64,000 nt of DNA from Chlorocebus sabaeus (GCF_047675955.1 NC_132911.1:19552565-19616564); one strand, 5' to 3'; positions 1 to 12,318 are shown, counted from the stretch's first letter. Made by a program: numbers and translations. The notes: generated from the sequence alone by a model not told the origin.

Positions 1-879
1 ATTTGTACAGCCTATAAACTCCCATTGCTGTTCCATCAGTTGTCCGCAGGGGTCCCCTGGGGCAGTGGTGACTTCCTCCAGCACTGTCTCCTTAGATCCA
101 GACTCCTTTCTAAAGGCAGCACATCCCAGTCCACATGTCTCCGCTATCAGAGTCCCGCGAGAATAGGTACATTAGAACGACAAGGTACATCCACATGACT
201 CCTCTCTTATCACCACTGCTTGGAATCTTTGCCAGCTTCCCTGCTGGCTGACTGGGCCTACTGACGTGCTTTTCTGAACCCTGCCTGACCTTGACATCTA
301 TCAGGACCGTGCCTAGGGCTCTCTGGCTGTATGCTGGCTGGCACTGCCTCCACAGTCACATTTGTTTCCCCAGCTGCTCTCTGTCCCCAGCTCCCCCAAC
401 TCCTCCTGCTACCGGGTTCTTTCACTTCTCTCACCTGAGTCATGTGATTTTTCCCTGAGCAGAGCCTAACTTCTCCTGGGTCCTGCGCCCAGCCTGTCTC
501 ACGTGTTCCTAGGGAGATGGCCAAAGACTGGAAGTCCCTCATCTCTGTGTGTTTCAGACAGACCTGCAGGCAGGTTGCAGGCAGGCAACACCCCCAGACC
601 ATCGGGTTTACCAGGAAGCCTCTTTTCACAGCAGGGATTGGTGTGTGGGGGGATGGGTGGTTCAGGGCAGGAATAGACAATGACTTTCACTTTCTCACTC
701 ACTCTTCACTTTTCAAACCTCTCCTCTGGAATGCCACCATGCCACCAGCAAAGGCTTCTAATGACTTCCGTGTATCCAAGTCTTATCCAGCTAATATTCA
801 GTCCTAGTTTTAAAAAATCTGCTCTGTTAGTTTTCTGGTTTACACTGGGCTTGCGGAGGCATCTGTCCAATCTCTGCCT
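1..879. other. No recognised gene or repeat
   Basis: No repeat family is recognised with confidence. Open frames of 67-140 codons exist on both strands but overlap one another and show no protein-family motif, so I regard them as chance. Confidence 0.6.
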
Positions 880-1095
880 CTCCTCACATGGACTTCTTTA
901 TAAAGCTCTCTGTGTCCTCACCTTTTCTCATGGGAAGAGCAGTCACTGGATTTAGGCCCACCATAATCCAATAGGATCTCACCTCAATCTTTAACCAATC
1001 ACTTCTACCAAGGCCCTATCTCCAAATAAGGTCACATCCTGAGTTTCTGGGTAGATGCGAACTTTTGGGAGATGTTAATCAACCCACTATCCCTT
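880..1095 (-). mobile_element. MLT1-like MaLR LTR fragment
   Basis: The antisense MLT1A-type pattern is visible: GGCCCACCATAATCCAATAGG, then CCCTATCTCCAAATAAGGTC and CACATCCTGAGTTTCTGGG. Ends and subfamily are uncertain. Confidence 0.65.
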
Positions 1096-1404
1096 GTAAG
1101 CAACACTTAACAAAATTTCCCCTTTCCGTTTCTTCATCTTTCTCACCACTCCAATATTTTTTTAATCCGCAAGAAATGTTTGGGAAAAACATCCACATAT
1201 ACAGTTTCTCTTGAAAAATCTGAGCCTTTCATTCCCCATGATTGCCTCCTTTAAATGGGGGCTATCCTCTCATTTTTAGTACCTGCCTGACTTTGGGAGC
1301 ATTTGAGTTTGTGACTCCATTACATGTAGAAGGCTTTCTATGATCCGTATAAAATTTACTGAAATGGAAGTGACAGCATAATACGATTTCTACCATGCTG
1401 GGCA

Positions 1405-2350
1405 AATCTGTTTATTCATTTCATTCGTCTATCAGATAACACCTATAAAATAAGTGTCTACTATAGGTTAGGTACTATTCTTGGCACTGGGAATACAATT
1501 TTGAGCAATTACAAATGCACTTGCCCTTATGGAAAAAGGATATGAATCACATGAATAAAAATAATAATTATGACAAATCTTATAAGTGAGAGGTCCACAA
1601 TGCTTTGAAAAGATAGAATGAGAGAGATTTTCATTAACTTTAAAAGCTAGGGAAGGCCGAGATATGAATGACAAGAGATTTAACTAGATAAGGGGAAGCA
1701 GTATGTGCAAAGGTCCTGTGGCTGTTGGGACTATTATATGGAACAAGAGTAAAAGAATGCTGAGAGAGGCAGGAGAGCTGCAGAGGCAGGAGAATGTCAT
1801 AGAAACCAAGGGCGTGGCGAAGGCAGCAGCCCCATACAGAGCCCTCCTCACCAAACTGAGTTTTGTCTTTATCCTAAGAGCAGTGGGGACTTGTTAATGT
1901 GTGTTTAAAAAGAGAATATGTTAATATTTGTCTTATTAAGGAGATTATCTTCGATGCAATTTAGAATTCAAGGAGTGCAAGGCAGATATGGGTAGACCAA
2001 TTAGGAGGCTTCTGTCAAAATCTAAGCATGAAAATGATGGTATTTTGGAATAGGGTAGTCAGGTAGAGAAGTGTGGATAGGCCTGAGAGAAACATAGGAT
2101 TCCATAAAATCCACAGAATTTGGTGATGGATCAGAAATGGGGTGCTAGGGAGAGGGAGGAGTCAAGGGTAACTCCTCAGTCTAGGTATTAATAGATGCTG
2201 TTTACTGCCATAGGGGACACTGGGAGAGTCTGGGATGGGGCAAGGCAGCACAAACTTCTGTTAGGACACGTTGAACTCAATGCATTGTTGAGACACTCAA
2301 CAGGAGATATTGAAGTGGTGGGTGGTGATCTGGGACTAGAGCTCAGAGGA
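1405..2350 (-). repeat. L2-type LINE fragment
   Basis: The antisense L2 3' end is recognisable (TTCATTTCATTCG, then a 'TCTACTATAGGTTAGGTACT' degenerate form of the 'cctactatgtgccaggcac' block). It is followed by GTGCAAAGGTCCTG, ACCAATTAGGAGGCTTCTG and GGAGGAGTCAAGGGTAACTCC. The same blocks occur in sense orientation at 8220-9500. Confidence 0.65.
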
Positions 2351-3429
2351 AGAGTTTTGGTTAAATAAGGTAACATGTGCAAAACACTTCCGTCAGCATC
2401 TGGACGTGAGCGTTAGCCAATGCTATGATTTCCCAGCAATGTCTTTAATGTGGTCATGATTAAAGCTGCATACATGATTAAATGCCTGAACTCAAGTTTA
2501 AAGTGCTAAAGCAGTGCCCAGCCCACCATAAGACGTTATAAAGGTTACGGAAGAAATAAAAGGGATTATATCTCTGAAGACATTTTTATTTCTATGTATC
2601 AGTGTAAGAAATTATATCTTCCAAATTTGGTCCAGCTTTGGGAACTTCATAGCCAAGGGGCAGTATCTCCACCTGTTATTTAGAAAACTTCACATTGCTT
2701 TCCAAGTAGAAATTTCTAGAAATTGCCCTTTATATTGTTATCAGAAAAAGCACTGAATAAAGGGTCAAGAAACCCAGTTCTAATTATTAGCCCTGCCTTT
2801 GCCACCTGGGCTGCCTGAATGAATTACGTGTTAAAATTCCATATTTGATTGACTTTTAAACATCCCAGGAAGCAACAGCCTCTTGGCACTCAGACCAAGG
2901 AACCCACAGAAGAGCCACAGAGAAACCACACCTCAACAAAAAGACTGGCCCGGCAGGCTCCCTTCCTTTGTCCCCAGCATGGAGATAGCCATCTGGAGAT
3001 GGCACGATCATCTGATTAACAGTCATCTTGTATGTGCTTGTTTTCTCTCAGCGTTTCCTCTTAAGTCAAAGGTCAGTGATTTCCCCACTTCCTATCCCTG
3101 CAACAGACAGAAGGAGATGTGGAATGCAGATACACCAGGGGTCAGGACACTGGCGCTGGACACAAATCAGTCTAGGGAGCGAGGACGTGGGTGTCCTGAG
3201 GCACCTCTTTGTGCTTCCAAACCCTTGGGACCCTTGAGTCTTGGGAAACAAATGGGGCCAGTGATGTGAATGGCTGAGAGCAGATCTAATATAATCTCAC
3301 TTCCCACCGGACAGCCAGTTCCAAGAGGAAGCAAGCACTTAAGGGGATACCAAGGGACATTTACTGCCACAGAGGCTTACTGTATTCCAGGACAAAGCTG
3401 TGGATCACAGCACTTAGGGGAGAAGAAAG
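2351..3429. other. Unclassified intergenic sequence
   Basis: No repeat family is recognised. An open frame of 128 codons at 2883-3269 (+) has no familiar domain, and two other frames are open over the same bases, so it is not called a gene. Confidence 0.5.
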
Positions 3430-3665
3430 ATCTGTTGGGGAGGTGATGAATTCAAATCCCAGCTTGGCTACCAACTCACTCCATGGCCTTAAATTCAGAA
3501 AGACTCGCAGCTTTCTGAATTTAAGCTTCCTCGTCTATAAAATCTCTATGACTCCGCTACCCTACCTCACAGGATTGTCATAAAGATCATGAGATTACAG
3601 GAATGAGAGCAAGCACAGGTCCCAACACACAGTAAGGAGTGAGTTCTCAATACGTGTTGCAGATG
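3430..3665 (+). repeat. MIR SINE with an internal hairpin
   Basis: MIR pattern: 'GAATTCAAATCCCAGCTTGG', 'CTTCCTCGTCTATAAAATC', 'CACAGGATTGTCATAAAGAT' and an ending close to 'cacacagtaagg'. The central block is altered by the 15-bp inverted repeat listed separately. Confidence 0.7.
3488..3525. other. Perfect 15-bp inverted repeat with 8-nt loop
   Basis: The left arm CTTAAATTCAGAAAG (3488-3502) is the exact reverse complement of CTTTCTGAATTTAAG (3511-3525). The loop is ACTCGCAG. It sits where a MIR normally carries the 'gacctctctgagcctcagtttcc' block. Confidence 0.9.
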
Positions 3666-4128
3666 ATCTCCGAAGCAGACATACACTCTTGCTTCATAGC
3701 ACTCAACAAGAAACTTCAAAGTGTGAGGGGCCCATCAGAGTAAACGGAAGACATATTGTCTTTCTACTCCTCTCACAGAATTCTGCTGGGATCAATTATG
3801 GAAAAGAAATAAAGGAGATAGAGAGAAACGCAGCCTTTGGACCAGTAAATCCCAAACTCTGGAGACTCCAAAGGGAGCTGAGCTCAGTGGAGCATTTCCT
3901 CGCGTATTCTGCCTATGTTTTCAGCCATGCAGAGCCCTGGAAATGGGTTCTGGATCATGGGTCTTCCGGAATGCATTTGCAGGAAACTTTTTGCCATCAA
4001 TCTCGAGAATGTGCCAAATCACAGACTCTACCCCAGGTCCAGGAGATGCAGGAAGAGAGATCGGATGGGTAAGTGCACTGACTTTGTCAACTACATTAGT
4101 TCTTTGAAGACATAAACATTCCTTACAG

Positions 4129-4434
4129 GGCCAGGCGCGGTGGCTCACGCCTGTAATCCCAGCACTTTGGGAGGCCGAGGCCTGTGTATCACAAGGTCAG
4201 GAGTTCAAGACGCGCCTGGCCAACATAGTGAAACCCCGTCTCTACTAAAGATACAAAAAAATTAGTCAGGCGTAGTGGCGCGCGACTGTAGTCCCAGCTA
4301 CTCGGGAGGCTGAGGCAGGAGAATCGCTTGAACCTGGGAGGTGGAGGTTGCAGTGACCCGAGATCATGCCACTGCACTCCAGCCTGGGCAGCAGGGCGAG
4401 ACGCCACCTCAAACAAAAACAAACAAACAAAAAA
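4129..4434 (+). repeat. Alu (full length, S-like)
   Basis: Starts GGCCAGGCGCGGTGGCTCAC, has both arms, and ends in an AAAC-rich tail. Imperfect TSD: ATTCCTTACA before and ATTCTTACA after. Confidence 0.95.
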
Positions 4435-5435
4435 TTCTTACACTGATACTCAGAAAGGAAAAACATTTTTAGAGATATCTCTTTTACTTTCTCCTTAGCC
4501 TTTATTAAGCTCTTCCTATGCCGTAGGCACTCCTTTAAGTACTTTAAATGTGCAAATGTACTCAGCATGTAAATTTAACCTTGTTGGGGATGACCACATA
4601 GAAAGCATCTTTCCATAACCCCACTTCCCTCTCCCATTGTCAGAGGAAATGGGTGGGATATTCCCCTTGTCTCACATCCTTCGTTGGTTGTTCCGACAGT
4701 GAGCACCCACCCCCTCCCTACACTTCCCTTGTTGACTGCGTAACTGTTAGAGCAGCTTAGGGAAGATTCATAAAGTTCTAGTGCTTCAGTCAAGACCCCT
4801 GGCCCTTCCCCAACCCTCATAGCCTCACTGCCACAATCCTCCAGAAGACCACCAGGGCTAGTCTTTTCGTGCCCAGTGAGGGTCAGCCTGCAAATCCCCA
4901 GACGGCCCGTCCTGGGCAGACCCCCATGCCCAGAGGGCCTGCACACCCTGCCAGTCTGGCGCAATGCCCTCTGCAGCTTGCTGTCATTCATCAGGAAAAT
5001 ACCACTGAATCTAAAACTCTTCCTGAATTGTGCCTTCACTGTCTTGATTGAACTCATGCCTTTTATCTTTGGCTGCCTATTATAACTGCCTGTAAAGCAC
5101 TTTAAAAATGAAAAATATATAAAAAATCCATCTTCCTCTCCTCCCCAATATTTGAGTAAGGATTTGGGGGCGGGGGCAGGGGCTGGGTAGAGTTTAAGCG
5201 TGGGTATTTTTAAAACATTTCAAACAAGAAAGGGGTTGAGTCAAGGCTCTCAGAAGATGTGCAGGATCTCCAGAACAGCCAGAACCCTGGCTGGGCCAGC
5301 CAGGCAGCAGAGGGGACCCTCCATCTCAGGGCAGCTCTGGAAATGGGGGAAGGGGGATGTCTCCATTGCCACCTTCACCAAAAATTGGAGTCTGCCCACC
5401 ACATGCTCCCCCAGGGTTCTTGCTATCAGTAAGCA

Positions 5436-5437
<2 letters not shown>
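4435..5437. other. Unclassified intergenic sequence
   Basis: No repeat or gene is recognised. A minus-strand open frame (160 codons, 4575-5057) lacks any motif and is regarded as chance. Confidence 0.5.
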
Positions 5438-5486
<49 letters not shown>

Positions 5487-5605
5487 GAGACAAAGTCTCC
5501 CTACATTATCCAGGCTGGTCTCAAACTCCTGGGCTCAAGTGATCCTCCCGCCTCGGCCTCCCAAAGTGCTGGGATTACAGGCTTAAGCCAGCATGCCCAG
5601 GCTGG
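5438..5605 (-). repeat. Alu left-arm monomer (FLAM-like) with a 45-base T run
   Basis: A run of 45 T (5438-5482) precedes the antisense left arm only, ending CTGGGATTACAGGCTTAAGCC. No right arm is present, so this is a monomer or a truncated Alu. Confidence 0.85.
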
Positions 5606-5834
5606 CTCACACGTTTGTGGAAGCTGGCAAATCTAAAATCTTCAGCACAGGCTGCCAAGCTGGAGACCTGGGGAAAAGATAATATTGCAGCTTCGATCCA
5701 AAGGCAGTCAGCTGGCAGGAGTTTTCTCCTTCTTGGAGGAGATCAGTCTTTCGTTCTTAAGGCCTTCAACTAATTAGATGAGGCCCACTCAACCACATGA
5801 CAGAGGTTCATCTGCTCTACTCAAAATCTACCCA
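5606..5834 (-). mobile_element. Solo-LTR-like repeat fragment flanked by Alus
   Basis: Blocks such as 'GCTGGAGACCTGGGGAAAAG', 'CCAAAGGCAGTCAGCTGGCAG' cut to 20 or fewer bases, and 'CTTCAACTAATTAGATGAGG' belong to a widely dispersed element of the same general type as the solo LTR at 14414. The exact family is not assigned. It is sandwiched between two antisense Alus. Confidence 0.55.
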
Positions 5835-6125
5835 TTTTTTTTTCCAGACAGGGTCTTGCTCTGTCACCCATGCTGGTGTGCAGTGGCACACTTTTGGCTC
5901 ACTGTAACCTCCACCTCCTGGGTTCAAGAGATTCTTGTGCCTCAGCCTCCAAGGTAACTGAGACTACAGGTGCCTGCCACTTTGCCAAGCTAATTTTTGT
6001 ATTTTAGTAGAGATAGGGTTTTACCATGTTGTCCAGGTTGGTCTCAAACTCCTGAACTCAGGCAATCTGCCCACCTTGACCTCCCAAAGTGCTAGAATTA
6101 TAAGCATGAGCCACCGCGCCTGGCC
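5835..6125 (-). repeat. Alu (older, J/S-like)
   Basis: A short T-run, then CAGACAGGGTCTTGCTCTGTC, through to GAGCCACCGCGCCTGGCC. It is more diverged than most Alus here. Confidence 0.93.
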
Positions 6126-6823
6126 TAAAATTGCCTTTTTAATTGAGGTACAATTGTATGAGTTTTAATACATGAATGCAGAATAGTTCCCTCATCCCAA
6201 GTTACCCTCTCAAGCTACCTCTTCATAGTGAAATACTCAGTTCCACTGCAACCCTGGGTAGCCACTGGTCTGTTCTCCATCACTGTAATTTTGTCTATTG
6301 GCAATGGGATGTAAATAGAATCATGAAGCGTGCGGCATTCTGAGACTGGATTCTTGCACTCAACGTAATGTACTTGAGATCACTCCAAGCTGCTGTGTGG
6401 ATCAAGAGTTTGTTCCTTTCCACTGCCAACTACTGTTCTTTTGTGCGTATGCACCAGTTTATTTATCCATTTGTCTGTTAAAGGACTTTTGAGACTCTCC
6501 CACGATACCACTAAGCCAGCAGTGCTGATTGTGGAAGAACATTTGGATTGCTTCTGGTCTTTAGTTATTTATAATAGAACTCTCAGGTCCATACTGTAGG
6601 GTGAAATTGTTCGGCCACGTGGTAAGAAACTAGCAAACTGTTTCCCAAAGTGGCTGCACCATTTTGCAATCCCAGTAACCCTGTGTGGCCATTCTAGTCA
6701 TTCCAAATCTTCATCGGAACTTGGTATTGTATTTTTTCATTTTATCCATACTCACAGGTATGTCTTATTGTAGTTTAATTTGCATTTCCCATTGGCATTT
6801 TTTAATGTCACCATGTGATTTTA
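6126..6823 (-). mobile_element. L1M-type LINE-1 fragment
   Basis: Antisense L1 ORF2/3' region: AATTGAGGTACAATTGTATG, GGGTAGCCACTGGTCTGTTC, TTTATTTATCCATTTGTCTG and ATTTGCATTTCCCATTGGC. No intact frame remains. Confidence 0.75.
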
Positions 6824-7125
6824 GTTATTTATTTATTTTTGAGATGGAGTCTCACTGTGTCGCCCAGGCTGGAGTGCAGTGGCGTGGTCTCAGCTCACTG
6901 CAATCTCTGCCTCCCAGGTTCTCGCCATTCTCCTGCCTTAGCCTCCTGAGTAGCTGGGACTACAGGTGCCCGCCACCACGCCCGGCTAATTTTTTTGTAT
7001 TTTTTTTAGTAGAGATGAGGTTTCACTGTGTTATCGAGGATGGTCTTGATCTCCTGATGTCGTGATCCACCTGCCTCGGCCTCCAAAAGTGCTGGGATTA
7101 CAGGCATGAGCCACCACGCCTGGTC
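6824..7125 (-). repeat. Alu with 15-bp TSD
   Basis: Antisense Alu flanked by CACCATGTGATTTTA (6809-6823) and CACCACGTGATTTTA (7126-7140), one mismatch in 15. The block GGTCTTGATCTCCTGATGTC is Y/Sc-like. Confidence 0.95.
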
Positions 7126-7310
7126 CACCACGTGATTTTAATATGTAGCTGGAGTTGCAAACCACTGAAAAAACTAGATCTTGTCTCCCCAGCAAGGCCA
7201 GCTTTTGCCATCAAATCTTCTACACATGTGTGCTATGTCTCTGCCTGTTACAGTGGAGTTACCTGTCCATGTTCAAACTCCTTCATCTGCACTCCAGCTA
7301 CACATAGGAT

Positions 7311-7636
7311 TTTTTATTTTATTTTATTTTATTTTATTTTATTTATTTATTTTTTAGAAGGAGTCTTGCTCTGTTACCCAGGCTGGAGTGCAGTGGCACG
7401 ATCTCAGTTCACTGCAACCTCCACTCCCAGGTTCAAGTGATTCTCCTGCCTCAGCCTCCCGAGTAGCTGGAATTACAGGTGCATGCCAACACGCCCACCT
7501 AATTTTTGTATTTTTAGTAAAGACAGGGTTTTGCCACATTGGCCAGGCTGGTCTCGAACTCCTCGGCTCAGGTGATCCGCCCGCCTCAGCCTCCCAAAGT
7601 GCTGGGATTACAAGCATGAGCCATCATGCCTGGCCT
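7311..7636 (-). repeat. Alu with (TTTTA)n tail microsatellite
   Basis: The antisense tail has become a TTTTA repeat (about 7311-7350). Both arms follow, ending GAGCCATCATGCCTGGCC. Confidence 0.95.
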
Positions 7637-8102
7637 ACATGCTGGATTTTCTTCCCTCTCCCTTGCCCAAGGGCATTACTTGTGTAATTATTCCTTCTAT
7701 TTCTTGCCATCATCATTTTTCCCACCACTAGATCATTATCGTCAACAACATACAAAGATTCTGTAATTAAAATAACTTTTTCCCACATCCGTTCCTAGCC
7801 ACCACCCCACTTCTCTGTTCCCCCTTACAGCAACAATCAAAGGGAGAGCAGTCTGTAAGTAGTGTCTGCAAGTCCTTCCCCAACTCCATCTTCCCTGCCT
7901 TTTCTTTTACATCTGTTCCAGTCAACCTTTCATCTGCACCAGTCCATGGACAATGCTCTTGTCAGATTCCACAATTGCCTTCATGTGCCAGATCCAAAGT
8001 TCAGATACTCTGAGATCTCAGCTTGTTCAACTATCCTCAGCAGAAGTGATCTCTCCCTCTTCCTTAATAGTCTTTTGCCCTGGCTATTGTGGGGGTAGTT
8101 TA
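7637..8102. other. Unclassified intergenic sequence
   Basis: No gene or repeat is recognised. The sequence is pyrimidine-biased and leads into a 44-bp tandem duplication. Confidence 0.45.
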
Positions 8103-8190
8103 TGACCCCTTAGCTCCGTACCTACTCTGTCTCAGCATCCTGCTTTTGACCCCTTAGCTCTGTACCTACTCTGTCTCAGCATCCTGTGCT
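8103..8190. repeat. 44-bp tandem duplication
   Basis: TGACCCCTTAGCTC begins copies at 8103 and 8147; both continue with TACCTACTCTGTCTCAGC. The two 44-bp copies differ at only a few bases. Confidence 0.9.
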
Positions 8191-8219
8191 GGTTCCTCAT
8201 CATCCTTTCTCTGGCCCTG

Positions 8220-9500
8220 GGCTCAGTCCTCAGATAACTTATCTTTACACTCATTACTCAGCTGATCTTACTCCATCCCTCAGCCTCCAATACCATCTAC
8301 AGATTGGTAACTTTCCACTTTACCTCCCCAGTTGAGACCTCCGCACTGAACTCTAGACTCGCATAGCAAGCTATCCACTAGGCATCTGCACTTGTACGTC
8401 TAATAGACATCTTAGACTTAGCATATGCATCTCTGAATTCTTGGATAATCTCCCAAGTGTGTTTCCCATCTGATCTTCCCCAACTCAGAAAACAGTAACT
8501 CCATTCTTCCATTTACTCAGGCTGAAAAGCTTGATATTTTGCTGCTTTTTTCTTTCTCTTATATCCCACATCCATCCAACCAGGAAATCTTGTTGGCTCT
8601 CTCTTTGAATATATCCAGAAGGTGAATAATTCTCTCTATAATCGCTATATCCTTATAGCAGCCACCATCAGCTATCAATAAATTATTGCAATATCCAAAT
8701 GGTCTCCTTGCTTCCACCTCTCTCTCTCATTTTATTCTTCATACACCACTAAATATTAAAAACATTTAAACTTAAAAAAAAAAAAAAAAAAAAAAACATG
8801 AGCCAGAAGCTATCACTGAATATGTTCCTGGGACTCCCCATCTCAGAGTGAATAAAATCCACAGCCCTTTTCTCCAGCCTTCAAGGCTTTCCACAATCTT
8901 ACTGCAACTGTCTTGCTAACCTCATTCCTCCACCATCCACCTTCTCCTGCTCATCCTATTCATTCATAAGCAATTCCCACATCTGGGAGCTGACAAAAGA
9001 TACGATTGCAGTTGTGTTATTAGAGGGTGTGATTTGGAGGAGCAAGGATGTACTTATATCACGTGATCATTGACCATCCCCACCAAGCTCCCTCTTGTTC
9101 TTCTCTCTGCCCGAATGTTTTTCCCCTGGATATCTGCTCTACTCCTACCTCGGGAATTCAGGCTTCTGCTTCTCCTATTGATTAGGAGTATTGATTAGGG
9201 TCTACCAGTGAAGATGACGACTCTGTCAAAGTGGCTTCCTTGAGTGCACTTTCTAGAATTACACCTCTCTCTTGTCACTCTCACCCAGCTGATTCCTTCT
9301 TCAAGGCACCTATCACCGCCAGAATTATCTCATTTATTTACCATGGATCTTCCCTCTACCTCCCATGTGAATGGAAGTCCCATAAGACAGGGATCATTCT
9401 AGGTTTTGTTCACTGATGGAGCCCATGTGCCCAGCACAGTGCTGAGTTAGCACTTTGTAAGGGTTCAGTATTAGTTGAATGACTAAATGAATACATCTTC
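8220..9500 (+). repeat. Long L2-type LINE fragment
   Basis: Blocks appear in L2 order: CTAATAGACATCTTAGACTT, CCAGGAAATCTTGTTGGCTC, ATTATTGCAATATCCAAATGG cut to 'ATTATTGCAATATCC', 'CCTTCAAGGCTTTCCACAATC', then the 3' end CCCAGCACAGTGCTGAG and AGTTGAATGACTAAATGAAT. An A-run of about 24 bases lies inside at 8775-8798. Antisense counterparts of these blocks occur at 1405-2350 and 10790-11260. Confidence 0.7.
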
Positions 9501-10490
9501 CCTTACCTAGCCATTTTAGGATAGTTTTTCTTTCTAAAGCTTCCCTAACTTTCATCTGAGCTGAGTTTCATCCAGATGATAACTCCCAGAGGGCCGCATA
9601 TGATGTGTTTTTCGTAACCAAATTTTCTAGTGATAACTCTGAGACCCTGAGGCTCTCTAAGGATGCACCCACTCTAAATTAGTTTACAGTGGCATCACTT
9701 CAGGGGAGAATCCTATTCGGAAAATTCATGTGAGTGAAAATTAACCATAAATGGAATCTCTTGGGACAAAGGATTCGCACACACTTGCACATAAACGATT
9801 TGGTCTCTTTGGTAAATATTATATTTTGCCTCCAAGCCAAAGTTATGATATTCTATTTGTCTTCTGGAACATGTCTTTTGGCTTTTAAAATGTCTTAAAT
9901 AAAAACCACAGAAGTTCATCTCCCTAGGGATTCTTACAGAAATTATTTGTCCAGTTCCATTTTTGAAACTAGGTCATCCGCAATTTGGAAATGACTCAAC
10001 ACAAAGCATAATAAAACAGAACCAAAATTGCACGCATTCACATAACAAAGAAATTTATACTTCTAGGATATCATTTTATAAAATGTTAGTTATATTGATT
10101 TTTTTAAATTTTCAAAGTTCTGAAATTTTATTTACTCATCATTGTTTTAATAAATACAGAAGAACAAAATTATCTGCCTGCAAACATGTTCTGTGTAGGT
10201 AACAACTCCATAATTCAACTGGTGTTATCATTTTGATATATTTCTAGTTATATTGTATAAATTTAGTGCATCTTTGAACTTTGCATCGACTCCATCACTA
10301 AAGGAGCTAATCTACAGAAAAAATCACGGCACTTCAGAGGGGCAGGCAGGCAGCAGATGTTCATGGAGTGCTCACCACTCTCTCGGCTACCCAACATCTA
10401 CGAAGAATACCTTGCATCCTACGAAGGAAAGGCAGACAGTGATCAACAGTCAACACTCATGGGGCTTCTTACTGGGTGCAGGACTCTCTA
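9501..10490. other. AT-rich intergenic sequence, nothing recognised
   Basis: Generally AT-rich with short open frames only. No repeat family or motif could be assigned. Confidence 0.5.
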
Positions 10491-10494
10491 AATA

Positions 10495-10640
10495 AAGTAC
10501 TTTCTAAATATCGACTCATTCAATTCTCATAATGACCCCATGAGATGCATGCTATTATTTCCCCCATTTTATAGATGAGGAAATTGAGGCTCAGCAAGTT
10601 TAACTGAAGGCATCCAATGTCACACAGTTAGACTGACTCC
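10495..10640 (+). repeat. MIR SINE fragment
   Basis: MIR core: CATTTTATAGATGAGGAAAT, TGAGGCTCAGCAAG and ATCCAATGTCACACAG. Confidence 0.8.
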
Positions 10641-10789
10641 CGAGTCTACTCTTTTACTCACCGCGGGACATACATGAACAAATGCACAAGTTATTTTTAA
10701 GAAATGAAATGATATTCTAAAGAGTAACTGGAATTGATGCTTTAAAGATGTTAGAGAAGGGTCCCCGAGAAGCTGCCATCTGAATTGAG

Positions 10790-11260
10790 AAGGCAGCCAC
10801 CTGAAGACCTGAGGAGAGGTATGTGGTTGAAGAGTGCAAGGGCCCCAAGATGGAAAGAGCTTGTTTGGGGAAGAAACAGGGAGCCAGTGTGTCTGGGAAG
10901 AGTGGAGCAGGTGGCTTAGCATGAGTGGGGATGGGCAGGTGGCGGCAGGATTCACAGGGCCTTGTAGGCCTTGCAAAGGATTTTGGATTTTATGCTGGAT
11001 ATAATTGGAACTCATTAAAAGGTTTAAACAGTGGAATGCTGTAATCCAACTTATGCATTAGAAAGGTCACTCTGTAAAAGGTGGATTGTTATAAGGGTCA
11101 AGAGTGGAAGCAGAAAAATAAACGAAGGAGCTACTGGGTTAATTCATGTGACAAATGACCATGGCAGATTGAACTAAGTAGACAGCAGCAGAAATGGGGA
11201 AAGTGGTCAAACCCAGGATGTATTTTGGAATAGATTTACTGATTCACTGGAATGTGTGTT
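10790..11260 (-). repeat. L2-type LINE fragment
   Basis: Antisense blocks GGGCCTTGTAGGCCTTGCAA, GGATTTTGGATTTTATGCTG, GAAAGGTCACTCTGTAAAAG and AAGAGTGGAAGCAG match the dispersed L2-associated sequence also seen at 1405-2350. Confidence 0.6.
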
Positions 11261-11544
11261 AGCCGAGCCCCAGGACCTGGGCCTAAGCAGCTAGGTGGGT
11301 AGCGGTGAAGCCAATGATTGAGAGGGGGTAGTTTGATTGGGAGTAAACCACATTATTTAATTTTTGCTGTTTTGGGGCTAACTAAAAAAGATGTCATGCT
11401 TTATATAGTTTGAGAACTTGCTTCTTCTTTCCTCTGTAACATTACGTTATGAAGAGGAATTCATATTGTTGCATTTAGCTACCTATCATCGTTTTTATTA
11501 CTGCATAATATTCTATTGTATCCACAAAATGTATTTATACATTC

Positions 11545-12083
11545 TCTTCTCATGGATGTGGAAAAGTGGAATGACAGCTCCTCTGAAGAAGCCATGTCCT
11601 TGTCCCCGGAGCCTGGGAATATGTGAGCAGGGAAAATCCAGCATGTAGGCCAGTGCATTTCGAAGAGGAATTAACATTGCAGAGGGAATTAAACTTGATA
11701 ATCAGCTGACCTTGGAATGGGTTAATTATTCTGGATCATCCAAGTGGGCCCAATGTAATTATAGGAGCCATCGTGGAAGAGGAAGGCAGAAGCATCTGTG
11801 TCAGAGGGATGCAGGATCACCAAGACTGGACCAGCCATTGCTGGTTTTAAAGATGGAAGTGGCCCTGAGCTGAGGAACATGGGTGGCCTCTACGAGTCAG
11901 AAAAAGAGAGGAAACAGATTCCCTCCCATGGAGCCTTCACACTTGGCTCTGCCAACACCTTGATATTAGCCAAGTGAGATCGCCTTTGGACTTCTAGAAC
12001 TATAAGTTAATACGTTTGTGTTGTATTGAGTAACCAGGTTTGTGGTCATTTGTTATACCAACAACAGGAAATTAATACAAAGG
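11545..12083 (+). mobile_element. MLT1 solo LTR inside L1
   Basis: Sense MLT1 order: GAGCCTGGGAATATG, AATTATTCTGGATCATCC, AAGTGGGCCCAATGTAATTA, CATTGCTGGTTTTAAAGATG, CACCTTGATATTAGCCAAG, and the end GTTTGTGGTCATTTGTTATA then AAATTAATACAA. No internal retroviral region is seen. Confidence 0.85.
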
Positions 12084-12318
12084 GTGTTTTGATGTTTTAA
12101 TTTTTTTTAATGACTACAGGCAGTGCAGCTATGAACATTTTTGCACATTATCTTCTGATTTACATGTGCAAGAGTTTCTCTTGGCTGTATACCTAGGAGT
12201 GGAATGGTTGAGTCCTTGCATACATGAAAGTTCAGTTCTATAGGATAATGCCAAATTGTTCTCCAAAGTGGTTGAACCCATTTACTTCCTCACCAACAAT
12301 GTGTAAGAGCTCTGATTG

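Noticed and set aside
4189..4568. Protein-like frames with SPASASRVAGTT and similar peptides (here and at many other sites)
   Set aside because: These are antisense translations of Alu elements, the well-known source of false protein predictions.
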